A DNA stretch of 56,305 bases from JAOAJC01 sp964481185 (GCA_964481185.1 CAYZSY010000001.1:1-56305), one strand, 5' to 3'. Shown: positions 1 through 9,034, counted from the stretch's first letter. The notes: a model not told the origin generated them from the letters alone. Numbers and translations are program-made.

Positions 1-69
1 TTGAATATCGTTTGCCGGATTAAATGAATCATACGACTTGCTCTTTGCTCTAAAACTAAAAATAATCTT
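1..69 (-). pseudogene. C-terminal remnant of a small membrane-protein family (cut by window edge)
   Basis: Read on the minus strand, this stretch encodes a segment with RAKSKSYDSFNPANDIQ. It aligns with the tail RARRRSHSSFDTSNDIQ of the small protein at 925-1077. An in-frame stop (73-75) lies just upstream and no start codon precedes the similar part, so the hydrophobic N-terminal half seen in the intact copy is missing here. The reading frame overlaps the stop of the 251-aa gene at 68 and runs off the window. It may be a decayed paralogue or a frameshifted extension. The similarity is short, so confidence is low. Confidence 0.3.
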
Positions 70-823
70 AAATTATTTTTTTTTGCGCTGGCGCTTCGCG
101 GACTAACATTACCCGACCACTAACGTCCGAGTTAGCAAGATCACCATCGCCATCGCACCCCGAGACCAAGTTGAGGCTCGTGCCCAAGCCCAACCTGGAA
201 ATTCCTTGATTTCTTGCAAACCAAGTTCTGCTTCCGTTTTTATCAAAATTTGGTAAGCCTTGTTCATCTACTGTTGAGAACTTCTCTCCATAGTATTTCC
301 CTAAAAGTCTTTCGTCATGAATGGCTGAAAAATCATTTCTTGGAACAACGTCTAATCCATAACCTGCCTTATTTTTTGAAGGAATAACATCAAAGCCAGT
401 TATAAGAGCAGGAAGTCTTAATCTTCCCGTATTCTGTACTATGTGAGGAACTAAGTCCGTTATAATCGAATTGCTTGGCTTATAACTATCTTCTAAGCTT
501 CTCAAAACAAGAGCGGGAGTATCTGAATAATAGTTGTCTTTAATCATATTCATAACTTCTGGTCTGTTTAAATCTGCCAAAGTCGCAACTCTTATTCCTT
601 TGTTCAAACCTCTTACAATGCTGTCAACTCTCGCGGCTAGGAATGTCGAGCTTCCTATCATTGTTCTTGAATTTTCATCGTACCAAAACCAAACGCCGTT
701 CTTTATTGTTTCTTTGACTTCGTTGTAAAGTGCTTCTGCGTCTTCGCCTTGAATTAAACTTGGAACTATTGTTGGAACTATAAAATTAAAATTTCCCCTT
801 ATCTCTTGAGTTGTGTTTTTCAT
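68..823 (-). CDS. Conserved-looking protein of unknown function (251 aa)
   Basis: I do not recognise a family. The protein is soluble-looking, with no signal peptide or membrane segment, and has mixed composition. The C-terminal part has a Gly/Asp-rich turn (residues about 220-240, with VSGCDGDGDLANSDVSGR), followed by a short basic tail. The start at 823 is supported by a TATA-like TTTAAATAG about 28 nt upstream on the minus strand and no Shine-Dalgarno site, which fits leaderless transcription as seen for most genes here. The length and even codon use argue that it is real. Confidence 0.75.
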   Translation of the reverse strand: MKNTTQEIRGNFNFIVPTIVPSLIQGEDAEALYNEVKETIKNGVWFWYDENSRTMIGSSTFLAARVDSIVRGLNKGIRVATLADLNRPEVMNMIKDNYYSDTPALVLRSLEDSYKPSNSIITDLVPHIVQNTGRLRLPALITGFDVIPSKNKAGYGLDVVPRNDFSAIHDERLLGKYYGEKFSTVDEQGLPNFDKNGSRTWFARNQGISRLGLGTSLNLVSGCDGDGDLANSDVSGRVMLVREAPAQKKII

Positions 824-924
824 AGTTTTTCTAAGAATAACATCTATTTAAATTTTTCTATTTATTACTATTTAATAGTTACTAATATTTAGCTTATGGT
901 TTGCCTTAGTTAACTGTTTAGAAA

Positions 925-1077
925 TCAGAGAATTTGCTCTTTTATCTTTTGAATATCATTTGATGTATCAAACGAGCTGTGAGATCTTCTCCTTGCCCTT
1001 GCAGAGAGCAAAAGAAGAAATAAAATTATTATTAAGAACAAAAAGTTTGCTGACAAGAATATTAGCAATATATGCAT
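925..1077 (-). CDS. Small single-pass membrane protein (50 aa)
   Basis: The ORF runs from ATG at 1077 to TGA at 925. Residues 2-25 are strongly hydrophobic (MHILLIFLSANFLFLIIILF and so on). A basic cluster ARARRRSH follows, then a polar tail ending in KIKEQIL. By the positive-inside rule the tail should be cytoplasmic. The tail resembles a fragment at the left window edge (1-69), which supports a real small-protein family. Function is unknown. Confidence 0.5.
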   Translation of the reverse strand: MHILLIFLSANFLFLIIILFLLLLSARARRRSHSSFDTSNDIQKIKEQIL

Positions 1078-1165
1078 AAATGGGAGATAAAAACAAAGGT
1101 ATTTAATGATTTTTATAATTGACTAACGTTTTGGAAGTAATAAGAAATCAAAAACAAAAGAAGAA

Positions 1166-1197
1166 AGATTTATATATGCGCATATACATATGCATAT
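1166..1197 (+). promoter_or_regulatory. vapBC promoter with palindromic operator
   Basis: A TATA-like GATTTATATAT lies about 25-30 nt before the vapB ATG (1198). Directly after it are a perfect 14-bp palindrome TATATGCGCATATA (1173-1186) and a 10-bp palindrome ATATGCATAT (1188-1197) that abuts the start codon. Antitoxins of this class commonly repress their own operon by binding palindromes at the promoter. The position is right for that, but binding is inferred. Confidence 0.5.
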
Positions 1198-1425
1198 ATG
1201 GTAAAAGTAATCTCTTTGTCAAATGAGGCATATGAAAAATTGAGAGCATTAAAAGGAAGCAGATCGTTTTCTGAAATTGTTATAGAATTTACAGACTGCG
1301 GGAAGAAGACGGATATTATGGATTTTGCAGGTGCCTTTAAAGAGAATAGTAGTAATTGGAATGAAATAAAGAAAAAGATATATGAAGGAAGAAAAAAATT
1401 TAGATTGAGAGAGGTCAAGTTTTAA
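1198..1425 (+). CDS. vapB: VapB-like antitoxin (75 aa)
   Basis: This small protein begins MVKVISLSNEAYEKLRALKG, typical of archaeal VapB/DUF217-type antitoxins. The N-terminal ribbon-helix-helix or AbrB-like part should bind DNA, and the basic C-terminal tail (about residues 50-75, rich in K/R/E) would wrap the VapC toxin. Its stop overlaps the next start as TAATG, so toxin translation is coupled to it. The ATG at 1198 sits about 25-30 nt after a TATA box, consistent with a leaderless mRNA. Assignment rests mainly on the VapC partner and the N-terminal pattern. Confidence 0.8.
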   Translation: MVKVISLSNEAYEKLRALKGSRSFSEIVIEFTDCGKKTDIMDFAGAFKENSSNWNEIKKKIYEGRKKFRLREVKF

Positions 1426-1811
1426 TGTATTGCCTTGACACAAATGTTATTATTGATTTTTTAAGGAATAAAAAAGAAATTATCAACAAAATTAACAACT
1501 TACAAAAAGAAGGAAAAATTTCTGTTACAACTATTAGCTTATGTGAATTGTACAAAGGACTTCATCTGTCTAACAGGGCGCAAAATGAATTATTTATATT
1601 GGATAATTTCGCCCAATCTGTCAAAATTCTGGATTTAAACTGGCAAATTTGCAGAAAGTTTGGAGAAATGTATAATCGACTGGAGAAAAATGGGCGCATG
1701 ATTAACGAACTTGATATAATGATTGCATCTATAACTGAAGCAAATAATGTTACATTAATAACACAAGATAAAGATTTTAAGAATATGGGTATAAGAGTTA
1801 AGATTTGGTAA
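1425..1811 (+). CDS. vapC: VapC-type PIN-domain toxin (128 aa)
   Basis: PIN-domain ribonuclease. Acidic residues expected for the metal site are visible: D5 in the opening MYCLDTNVIIDFL, E41 in SLCELYKGL, D97 in NELDIMIA, and D115/D117 in ITQDKDF. The length and motif order match VapC toxins, which cleave tRNA or rRNA when released from VapB. The start overlaps the vapB stop (TAATG). The gene ends 9 nt before the stop of the convergent argS gene, leaving almost no terminator space. The RNA target cannot be read from the sequence. Confidence 0.92.
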   Translation: MYCLDTNVIIDFLRNKKEIINKINNLQKEGKISVTTISLCELYKGLHLSNRAQNELFILDNFAQSVKILDLNWQICRKFGEMYNRLEKNGRMINELDIMIASITEANNVTLITQDKDFKNMGIRVKIW

Positions 1812-1819
1812 GGCTGTTT

Positions 1820-3496
1820 TTACATCTCTTCCAATGCTTTTATTCCGAGCAGTGAAAGAGAATTTTTTAGGACTTTTGAGAAAGAATCAACTAGAACGAG
1901 CCTGAACTGTTCGTTCTCGGAGCCAATTACCTGATTTGTATGATAAAATTCGTTGAACAATTGGGAAGTCTCAAATGCGTAATTGGCTACCAAATTCGGG
2001 GAGAGGCCTTTGTACGCATTTATTAAAATCTGCGGGAATTTGCCGAGCTGAAAAACCAAGCTCTTTTCCATATCATTTAAATTGCGAATTTCGTATTTTT
2101 TCTTCTGATTAAATTTTACTTTTTTAAGAATGCTTTTTGCTCTTGCATAGCTGTAAAGCAGATAAGGACCTGTATCCCCTTCAAAAGAAGTAAATCTTTC
2201 TATATCAAAAACCATGTCATTTCCACGATAATTCTTTAGATCTCCGTAAATTATTGCTGCAAGTGCAATAAATCTTGCTCTCAATGCCAGCTCCTTTTTT
2301 GTTAGTTTTGACTCTCTTTTCAGAATTTCTTTTTCGGCGAGAGCTCTGGATTCATTTATTATATCTTCCATGCTGACAGTTCTTCCCTTTCTTGTGGAAA
2401 ATTTCTTTCCATCTTTATCCAAATAAAGCCCATGACGTATATGCGCGCAGTTTTTCGCCCATTTATAGCCCATAAGCTCAAGAATTTTAAATAATTGGGA
2501 GAGATGGAGTTTTTGCTCAGAGCCAACTTCGTAAAACATAAAATCAAACTTGTATTTTTCATGCCTGTCTATTGCAGCAGCAATATCTCTTGTTGCATAA
2601 ATCGTTGTTCCGTCTGATTTTTGAATTATGACAATGCCAAGATTATATTCTCTAAGATCAGCTACTAGTGCTCCCTCGCTTTCAACAAGGAGATTTTTTT
2701 TCTTTAATTCCTTGACAACTGCCTCCATTTTCTTATTATATTGAGATTCTCCAGAGATAACGTCAAATTTTATGCCAAGCACATCATAAACTTTCTGAAA
2801 TTCCAATATGCTTAATGCCCTAAAGCGATTCCAGAAAGCGGCTGCTTCTTCATCCCCATATTCTAATCTTTTAAACCACTCTCTTGCCTCTTTTTCAAGC
2901 TCTGGATTTTCATTAACTTTTACATACACCTCAAAAAGGTGAGCCATTGGATTTGATTTTAATTTCTTGGAATCTCCAAATTTTTTATATCCTAGAATAA
3001 GCTTTCCAAATTGCGTCCCCCAGTCGCCAAAATAGTTCATTCTTATAACTTTAAAGCCAAGGAACTCCGATATTTTAGAAACAGAATTTCCTATAATTGT
3101 TGATCTTAGATGCCCTATTCCGAATGGCTTTGCGATGTTTGGCGAGGACATTTCAACAAGAATCTTTTTGCATTTTCCAAAATTGCTTGAGCCGTATTTT
3201 TCACCTTCTTTCTGGATTTTTTTTAATATGCTCTCTGCGAGAATTGTTCGATTTATAAAAAAATTAACATATCCTTTTAGCGCCTCTACTTTTTCAAATT
3301 CTAGAGAATTTTTCAGCTTGTTTGATAGTTCTATTGCTATCTCTACGGGATTTTTCTTAAATTTTCTTGCCAGTAAAAAACAAGGAAGAGCATAATCTCC
3401 AAGAGAAGAATCTTTTGGAATCTCAATCAGAGGCAATATCTCTTTTTCTTTCAATTTTGTTGTTTTTGCAAGAAGCTCTGCAACTCTCTCTTTCAT
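1820..3496 (-). CDS. argS: Arginyl-tRNA synthetase (558 aa)
   Basis: Class I aminoacyl-tRNA synthetase charging tRNA-Arg. The HIGH-type signature is GIGHLRST at residues 126-133, and the KMSKS-equivalent is KKFSTRKG at 364-371. An N-terminal tRNA-recognition extension (about residues 1-90) contains the typical SLGDYALPCF segment. The C-terminal third is the DALR anticodon-binding domain, with the GDTGPYLLYSYAR motif and an LFNEFYH segment near the end. The ATG at 3496 has a TATA-like ATTTAATAAAC about 30 nt upstream and no Shine-Dalgarno site. Full length; no oddities. Confidence 0.98.
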   Translation of the reverse strand: MKERVAELLAKTTKLKEKEILPLIEIPKDSSLGDYALPCFLLARKFKKNPVEIAIELSNKLKNSLEFEKVEALKGYVNFFINRTILAESILKKIQKEGEKYGSSNFGKCKKILVEMSSPNIAKPFGIGHLRSTIIGNSVSKISEFLGFKVIRMNYFGDWGTQFGKLILGYKKFGDSKKLKSNPMAHLFEVYVKVNENPELEKEAREWFKRLEYGDEEAAAFWNRFRALSILEFQKVYDVLGIKFDVISGESQYNKKMEAVVKELKKKNLLVESEGALVADLREYNLGIVIIQKSDGTTIYATRDIAAAIDRHEKYKFDFMFYEVGSEQKLHLSQLFKILELMGYKWAKNCAHIRHGLYLDKDGKKFSTRKGRTVSMEDIINESRALAEKEILKRESKLTKKELALRARFIALAAIIYGDLKNYRGNDMVFDIERFTSFEGDTGPYLLYSYARAKSILKKVKFNQKKKYEIRNLNDMEKSLVFQLGKFPQILINAYKGLSPNLVANYAFETSQLFNEFYHTNQVIGSENEQFRLVLVDSFSKVLKNSLSLLGIKALEEM

Positions 3497-3527
3497 AGAA
3501 TTAATTGGGATTATGTGTTTATTAAAT

Positions 3528-3812
3528 TTAATCTTTTAATCTGAAGCCGCATTCCTGACAGAATTTATCCTCTTCGTTTACATCTTTTTTGCAACCAGGG
3601 CAACTTGTTAATGGAAATGTCATTTTCCCTCCGCACTGAGGGCAGAATTTCTGACCTTCATCTCCTCCCCTGCCACATTTTTCGCATTTTGGAAGAATCT
3701 TTTTTCTTTCTATTATTGCTTTGTACCCTAATTTTCCTGAAACGACCTTTGAGTATGCGTCAGCAATAGCCTCGGGCTTCTGATATTTTCTTAAGTCTAT
3801 GCAACTTCCCAT
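3528..3812 (-). CDS. Double zinc-ribbon protein (94 aa)
   Basis: Two CxxC...CxxC zinc ribbons are visible: CEKCGRG...FCPQCGG (about residues 43-63) and CPGCKKD...FCQECG (about 70-90). The first 40 residues are a separate region without cysteine pairs apart from C4. Proteins of this shape usually act as nucleic-acid or protein-binding adaptors; nothing here fixes a role. An AGGTGA Shine-Dalgarno site five bases before the ATG supports the start. It lies upstream of argS on the same strand, with about 30 nt between them, so the two might be co-transcribed, although argS also has its own TATA-like box. Confidence 0.85.
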   Translation of the reverse strand: MGSCIDLRKYQKPEAIADAYSKVVSGKLGYKAIIERKKILPKCEKCGRGGDEGQKFCPQCGGKMTFPLTSCPGCKKDVNEEDKFCQECGFRLKD

Positions 3813-3937
3813 TTTTCACCTTTTTAATTTACAAATTTTGAAAACAATTTTATTTTATAAAGATTTGTATGCAAATCAATATGTGGCATCCGAAAAATGG
3901 TTCTCAACGACAATTTAGATGAGGTGATGAAATTCAC

Positions 3938-3961
3938 AAAAAAGAGTCTTTTGGAGACTCT
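3938..3961 (-). terminator. Hairpin plus T-run after tRNA-Thr
   Basis: On the minus strand, 13 nt past the tRNA 3' end, a 7-bp stem AGAGTCT/AGACTCT (3943-3961) with a 5-nt loop is followed at once by five T residues (3938-3942). It looks like a bacterial-type intrinsic terminator. Archaeal termination usually needs only the T-run, so the role of the stem is uncertain. It also matches the general abundance of short hairpins in this genome. Confidence 0.5.
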
Positions 3962-3973
3962 ACGGTTGAAAAA

Positions 3974-4045
3974 AGCCTCTAGGGAGGATTGAACTCCCGA
4001 CACCTTGTTTACGAAACAAGTGCTCTACCACTGAGCTATAGAGGC
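3974..4045 (-). tRNA. tRNA-Thr (anticodon CGT)
   Basis: A full cloverleaf of 72 nt can be folded. The acceptor stem is GCCTCTA/TAGAGGC. The D arm has GCTC/GAGC, and the anticodon stem is CTTGT/ACAAG with loop TTCGTAA, so the anticodon is CGT, reading ACG (Thr). The T arm is GGGAG/CTCCC with loop TTCAATC. The discriminator base is T. There is no intron, and CCA is not encoded, so it must be added after transcription. Confidence 0.95.
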
Positions 4046-4164
4046 ATTTGATTAAGAACTCAATAGAAAGCTATTTAAAAGGATTTGTGAGGATAGAGGA
4101 GGGAAACTAGAAAAGTTTATAAAGAGATCTGTCTCACTCTATTTTAGTAAAAAATTTGGTGAAA

Positions 4165-7100
4165 ATGATTATTCGGGACAAACAAGCTAGGATAAATATC
4201 TATCTAACATTTATAATTGCATCTTTTGTTTTGATAATTCTTGCTGGTTTTGTTTTTGCAGCAATTGTTGTAGCACCTAGTTCTGGAGGAAGTTCATTTA
4301 GTGTTCTTGAAGATGTCTCATCCTTTTACAATATAACTATTAATAACACTGAAGAGGGTCAGGGATTGAATATCACTCAAGTCAACATAACTTTCTCTAC
4401 AGGGGTTTCTTTTGTTGTGAACACGAATGGAACAAATGCTGTAAATTACACTTTCAGAAACAGTTCTACAACAGTCGCATGGTCAAATTTCACATATTAT
4501 TTGATTAACGGAAGCACAAACAATACATTCTTCTGGTTTAATGCTACTATTACAACTCCTGGAACCTATAATATTTCTGTCTGGACTGCAAATAACACAG
4601 GCGCAACTCATTCTAACGTAACTGTCAGCGTAAATGATACAACTGCACCTTCTACAATTGCGTTTGACAGTTCAACAGCAACAAACAATTCTGCCCTTGC
4701 GACTTACCTTCCCATTAATATTAGTGCAACCGATAATGGTGTGCTTGGAAGAATAGTAGTAAAATTGTTTAATTCAAGCAATGCAGAAGTAAATTCAAGT
4801 ACCTCTTCAACAGGGGCTGCAAGCCACTATGTTACATTCTCTGTCTCCAGTTCTGGAACTTATTATGTAAATGCGACTGTGAATGATAGTTTCAATAATA
4901 TGAATAGGAGTAGTGGAACAAGAACATATAATATTATGGCTAGTTCTTTTGAAATAAATGGCACAATATATAATACAGATGGAGTTGCTATGGGTAGTTC
5001 AAACATGAGTGTTCAGATAATGTATGCCCCTGGCGGAGGAACAACGCCGACCCTCTTTCCTTATCTCTCCTCTACATCAAATGCATCTGGCTGGTTCAAT
5101 ATAAGCTTGCCTGGTAATTCTAGCTGGATGTATCAAATATCTATAAAGCATGCAAATGCCACAACTGGAGCGATAGATTATGTTGGACAAAGTTTACCTC
5201 ACTTCCCATACCAGGAACTTTCAAGTGGAATAAGCACCAGTTATTATCTTAAAGAAGCTGGGACAATAAACATAACTGCAGTTAATTCAAGCAACAGCAG
5301 AATAGGCTTTAACTATCAGCTAAAAGACACCTCTCTCGGATATACAATTGCAAGTGAATGGACATCTCAACTAACCGAGGCAGATTTGTATGTTCAAAGA
5401 GATAGAAACTATTCTGTAATGATTTATCCGCAGAGTAGCATGCCTGTAAGTTTTGATTGGAGCAACTTTAGTTCTGCAAACAGTTACGACTTTAATTATT
5501 CATCTTCTTATAATGCAACAACCAAAGTAGTTAACAAACAATTTAATGCTACAATGAGCTTACAAAGATATACTGGATATGCAAACTGGTCTGCAATGAC
5601 TGGAGCAACAGGTATAGACGATTTTGTTGTTGTTCCTTATATACTTATGCCTGGAAATATGATATTTATGACTGATCAAGGATATGGCTCAATGCCTTGG
5701 AATATGAGTGCTTGGAATAATGGGCAGTCGGATTTATATGACTTTACAAGTGGATTTTATAATATCACTCTGCCTGGACCTGCTGAAGCGCAAACCCTTT
5801 TATTGCTTGCAGTGATTAGAAACGGAACAAATTATTATGGAAGCTACAAGAACATAAGTATCAATTATACAGGTGGCGGACAAAATAATCTTACAATGTA
5901 TGGTTTGCTTGGGAGTTATGTTAAGAATATCACACTGAACAATGCGGGAGATTGGCAAGCGGGTTCATCCAAGCAAGTTCCTGTAAAGAGAAAGTTGTTT
6001 AACTTAGTAAACGCTTCAAATACCCTTTTGGGACAGCAATCTGAAGCCCATATTGAGGTTGAAGTTGATTATTCAGGATTTAATGCCTCAATATTCACTT
6101 TCCAGACAGAAGCATCTAATGGGAATAGCAACTTCTCACTGCCCTTGTTGAATATGACTGGAATTAAATCAATGAACATATTTTCTCAAGCTTATGCGCC
6201 AAGAAGCATTGATGAGAGAACTGTTGCACAAATAAATGCAAATAATAATATTACATTAAACACATTTAATCCGCAAGCACTTGATGGAACAACAGGGTCA
6301 AGCATCTCAATGGCAATGTACAAGTCAAATTCAAGCTGTGATGCGCCTGCTCCTGCCAGCTCATGTACTCTTGGGAGTTCCACAAATATGAGCAACTTTA
6401 ATCCGTTAAATGCGCTTATTGGAGGAGGAAAGATAAGCTTTAGAATGGGTATGGGTAATGTACTGGTTCATTATGTAAATGTTGACATGCTTGCTTCAGG
6501 ACCGCCTGATGCATTATTTGAAGATAATAATGATGTTACAGAAACAACTTCTGGAGGATTTGGAAAAGTTATGAAATTTGGCTCAAAGGGACCAAAAATA
6601 TATGATTATGCTTTAATTTCAATGCCTTATACTGAAGGAAGCAGTTCTACTGCTGGATTGAATGAAAGCGCTACAATTTATATGAATATAACAACATTCT
6701 ATGACGAAAATTGGAATACAACATGGAGCGCAGGCAATGGAACAAATATAACTAATTTGAAAGGGAATAACTCTCATTATAACACTGGAAGAGATGCAGA
6801 GTGGCAGACTTTAATGAGTGGATTGAGCTGTACGACAAATGTAACTGCATTTAATGTGACAAATGCTTGTTATGTTGATACAACAAACAACAGAGTTTGG
6901 GTAAGAATACCTCACTTCTCGGGAACTGGACCTTCTGTAACTGGAAGTGCAATTACAGTAGCATCATCAAGCTCAACAAGCACAAGCACTTCATCTGGAG
7001 GCGGAGGAGCCGATAGCTATTGGATAGTTACATATATCGTACCTGACTCACAGTTCAAGAGTGCAGAGGGATATACAAAGAGTATGGCTTCTAAGGAAAG

Positions 7101-7572
7101 AGTTAAAGTATTTGTAGACAATAATGGAGTTAGTGAAAATCATTATGTTGGCATAACTAAGATTACATCTGACAGCGTAACAATAAACGTTTCGTCTGAT
7201 CCACAAACTGCTACACTAAAGATAGGCGAAAGCAAGAAATTTGAAGTTACGAGTGACAGCTATTACGATATACAAGTTACTCTAAACTCCATAAGCAGCA
7301 GCAAAGCAAACATGACGGTAACTTATCTACATGAACAAATGCCTGCCTTGGAAGCTGGGGCTGCTGAAAGCACAGCAACAGGTGAAGAAGAAACAACTAG
7401 TGGTGCTGAAAAGGCAAATATTTTGCAGAACATAAAAGCATTTGTTAAGAATAACTGGATTTGGATTGTTGTAGCACTAGTTGCAATAGCAGTTATAATT
7501 GTTGGTATTTCTCTAGCTACGAAAAAGAAAAAGAAAGAAATAAAAGAAAAAGTTTGGCTCAAGGGCATCTAA
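4165..7572 (+). CDS. Large secreted, membrane-anchored surface protein (about 1135 aa)
   Basis: Probable cell-surface or S-layer-like protein. A hydrophobic signal/anchor segment lies near residues 10-35 (IYLTFIIASFVLIILAGFVFA). The long extracellular body is rich in Ser, Thr, Asn and Gly, with very many NxS/T sequons for N-glycosylation and repeated Ig-like beta-strand patterns early on. A C-terminal transmembrane helix (WIWIVVALVAIAVIIVGISL, about 20 residues from the end) is followed by the lysine-rich cytoplasmic tail KKKKKEIKEK. Start is ambiguous: TTG 4156, GTG 4159 or ATG 4165. I prefer the ATG, with a TATA-like AAGTTTATAAAG around 4112. The specific ligand or lattice role is unknown. 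Confidence 0.85.
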   Translation: MIIRDKQARINIYLTFIIASFVLIILAGFVFAAIVVAPSSGGSSFSVLEDVSSFYNITINNTEEGQGLNITQVNITFSTGVSFVVNTNGTNAVNYTFRNSSTTVAWSNFTYYLINGSTNNTFFWFNATITTPGTYNISVWTANNTGATHSNVTVSVNDTTAPSTIAFDSSTATNNSALATYLPINISATDNGVLGRIVVKLFNSSNAEVNSSTSSTGAASHYVTFSVSSSGTYYVNATVNDSFNNMNRSSGTRTYNIMASSFEINGTIYNTDGVAMGSSNMSVQIMYAPGGGTTPTLFPYLSSTSNASGWFNISLPGNSSWMYQISIKHANATTGAIDYVGQSLPHFPYQELSSGISTSYYLKEAGTINITAVNSSNSRIGFNYQLKDTSLGYTIASEWTSQLTEADLYVQRDRNYSVMIYPQSSMPVSFDWSNFSSANSYDFNYSSSYNATTKVVNKQFNATMSLQRYTGYANWSAMTGATGIDDFVVVPYILMPGNMIFMTDQGYGSMPWNMSAWNNGQSDLYDFTSGFYNITLPGPAEAQTLLLLAVIRNGTNYYGSYKNISINYTGGGQNNLTMYGLLGSYVKNITLNNAGDWQAGSSKQVPVKRKLFNLVNASNTLLGQQSEAHIEVEVDYSGFNASIFTFQTEASNGNSNFSLPLLNMTGIKSMNIFSQAYAPRSIDERTVAQINANNNITLNTFNPQALDGTTGSSISMAMYKSNSSCDAPAPASSCTLGSSTNMSNFNPLNALIGGGKISFRMGMGNVLVHYVNVDMLASGPPDALFEDNNDVTETTSGGFGKVMKFGSKGPKIYDYALISMPYTEGSSSTAGLNESATIYMNITTFYDENWNTTWSAGNGTNITNLKGNNSHYNTGRDAEWQTLMSGLSCTTNVTAFNVTNACYVDTTNNRVWVRIPHFSGTGPSVTGSAITVASSSSTSTSTSSGGGGADSYWIVTYIVPDSQFKSAEGYTKSMASKERVKVFVDNNGVSENHYVGITKITSDSVTINVSSDPQTATLKIGESKKFEVTSDSYYDIQVTLNSISSSKANMTVTYLHEQMPALEAGAAESTATGEEETTSGAEKANILQNIKAFVKNNWIWIVVALVAIAVIIVGISLATKKKKKEIKEKVWLKGI

Positions 7573-7657
7573 ATTTTTAGTCATTTTCTTTTAACTTCTG
7601 AATGGTAGTGTACTTTTATCAGAAAGTAATAAATAGGCAAGCTGGTTCTAAGAACAG

Positions 7658-8317
7658 ATGATAAGGCGAATTAAAAGATTGCTCTCATTCAGCAAAGAAC
7701 AGACCCATAAATATGTCCCAAAAGGCAAGCCAGATGCAATAATTCTTGCTGCAGGAATGCTTGGCAAAAAAATTCTTTTTCCTAAGGCGTTATTTGAACA
7801 TGGAGGAAAAACTGCAATAGAACACCAGATAAGCGTGATGAGACCATTGGTAGGAAAGATAATAATAGCTTGTCATGAGAGTGAACGCAAGGAGATAGCA
7901 AAACATATAGATTATCTTGGTGGTATAGAATTCTCAACTGAAATACGCCTACTTGGAACAGCTGGAGCTACGAAAAAAGCAGTTGAGAATTCAAAAGCAA
8001 ATTCTTTTATCGTGTGCAATGTAGATGATTTAACAGACATAGACTTAAATTCTTTAATTGATTTCGGTCCTGATACAATGTGTGTTTCTAATCCCAGACT
8101 AAGTTTTGGGGTTTTAGAGACAGATGGATTTGATGTAAGACAATACAAAGAGAAGCCAATGATGAGAAACATATGGGCAAATTGCGGGCTTTATTTCTTA
8201 ACCAGAAAGACTGTTGAAAACTTTCCTGAAAGAGGAAGCCTAGAGCATGATGTCTGGCCATATGTAAGAATGAAAGCTTTCAAGCATTTTGGGATGTGGA
8301 AGACGTTTGGAAAATAG
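7658..8317 (+). CDS. Sugar-phosphate nucleotidylyltransferase-like protein (219 aa)
   Basis: Rossmann-like NTP-transferase fold of the GalU/RfbA/ManC superfamily. The N-terminal AIILAAGM...FPKALFEHGGK (about residues 24-52) corresponds to the NTP-binding loop, but the usual LAAGxGxRLxPLT spacing is altered. NVDDLTDID (about residues 120-128) is at the place of the metal-binding acidic motif. A later GVLETD...EKP and NCGLYFL follow the family order. Such enzymes make NDP-sugars for glycans, which fits the glycoprotein-like neighbour upstream, though this link is inferred. The 3' end overlaps the convergent gene 8280-8615 by 38 nt. Confidence 0.75.
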   Translation: MIRRIKRLLSFSKEQTHKYVPKGKPDAIILAAGMLGKKILFPKALFEHGGKTAIEHQISVMRPLVGKIIIACHESERKEIAKHIDYLGGIEFSTEIRLLGTAGATKKAVENSKANSFIVCNVDDLTDIDLNSLIDFGPDTMCVSNPRLSFGVLETDGFDVRQYKEKPMMRNIWANCGLYFLTRKTVENFPERGSLEHDVWPYVRMKAFKHFGMWKTFGK

Positions 8318-8615
8318 CTTGTAATCTGCCCTCTTTTGCCCTGCTTGTTCTGTCAATTAAATTTTCTCCTTTGAATTGTTCTATCAGTGTTTTATATACA
8401 TTATCAAGTGCTTCTTCTTTTGTATTAGCTGGTTCTTTTAAATTCCTAAATTTATTACAATATCCTATAAAATCTACATGTGCTACCCACTCGCCTGCTG
8501 TTTTTTCAACATAACCTATTTTGATTGCATCGTGGAGATGAGAATTTTCATAAATCACAAAAAACCTATCTCCTTGCTCTATGAGAACATAGTTTTGAAC
8601 TCTTTTTTCACTCAT
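8280..8615 (-). CDS. Hypothetical protein (111 aa)
   Basis: Family not recognised. The middle contains an aromatic, beta-rich segment (YVLIEQGDRFFVIYENSH, then GEWVAHVDFIGY). The last 25 residues are basic and Ser-rich and overlap the 3' end of the convergent nucleotidylyltransferase gene by 38 nt. A TATA-like TTTTTAAATAG about 30 nt upstream of the ATG, with no Shine-Dalgarno site, supports a leaderless gene starting at 8615. Confidence 0.6.
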   Translation of the reverse strand: MSEKRVQNYVLIEQGDRFFVIYENSHLHDAIKIGYVEKTAGEWVAHVDFIGYCNKFRNLKEPANTKEEALDNVYKTLIEQFKGENLIDRTSRAKEGRLQAIFQTSSTSQNA

Positions 8616-8692
8616 TCTTTTTGAAAATCAAAACACTATTTAAAAATTTGTATATTTATATTGCGTGCGAATGATTGGAGAAGTCTGGATTA

Positions 8693-9034
8693 TTAGAACC
8701 CTAATTCAGGATTAATTTTATTTAATACGTCTCTAAGTTCTTCGGATATATTTGCCTTTCTTACTAACTGGCTTTCTTTTGCCCTTTGAAGTTCTTCCGG
8801 AGTCGCTTCCCTGTCAAAACCACGCTGACTTAGACGTATCTCACCCTGACGGCCATTTGCATATTCCACATCTGTATCTCCCCCATATATATCAAACTCC
8901 CTACGGCCTATAACTTCATAGAACCTATAGTCCTCGTGAACTCCTCCTATGACTCCTATTTCTACTTTTTCGAACCATCTGCCTTTGATTCCACCTTCAA
9001 AAACATAGTCTATCAACCTTTTTCTTTCTGCCAT
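8693..9034 (-). CDS. Hypothetical protein (113 aa)
   Basis: Not recognised. It begins MAERKRLIDYVFEGG and has alternating charged and aromatic residues suggesting a beta-rich N-terminal half. The C-terminal helix (about residues 78-108, ATPEELQRAKESQLV and onward) is amphipathic. A TATA-like CTATAAAAAC about 30 nt upstream and lack of a Shine-Dalgarno site suggest leaderless transcription. It sits in a run of short genes without assigned roles. Confidence 0.6.
   Translation of the reverse strand: MAERKRLIDYVFEGGIKGRWFEKVEIGVIGGVHEDYRFYEVIGRREFDIYGGDTDVEYANGRQGEIRLSQRGFDREATPEELQRAKESQLVRKANISEELRDVLNKINPELGF

Noticed and set aside
3915..3975. Possible C/D box sRNA (GTGATGA at 3924) before tRNA-Thr
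   Set aside because: A C-box-like sequence exists but no CTGA D box or C'/D' pair is found at suitable spacing.
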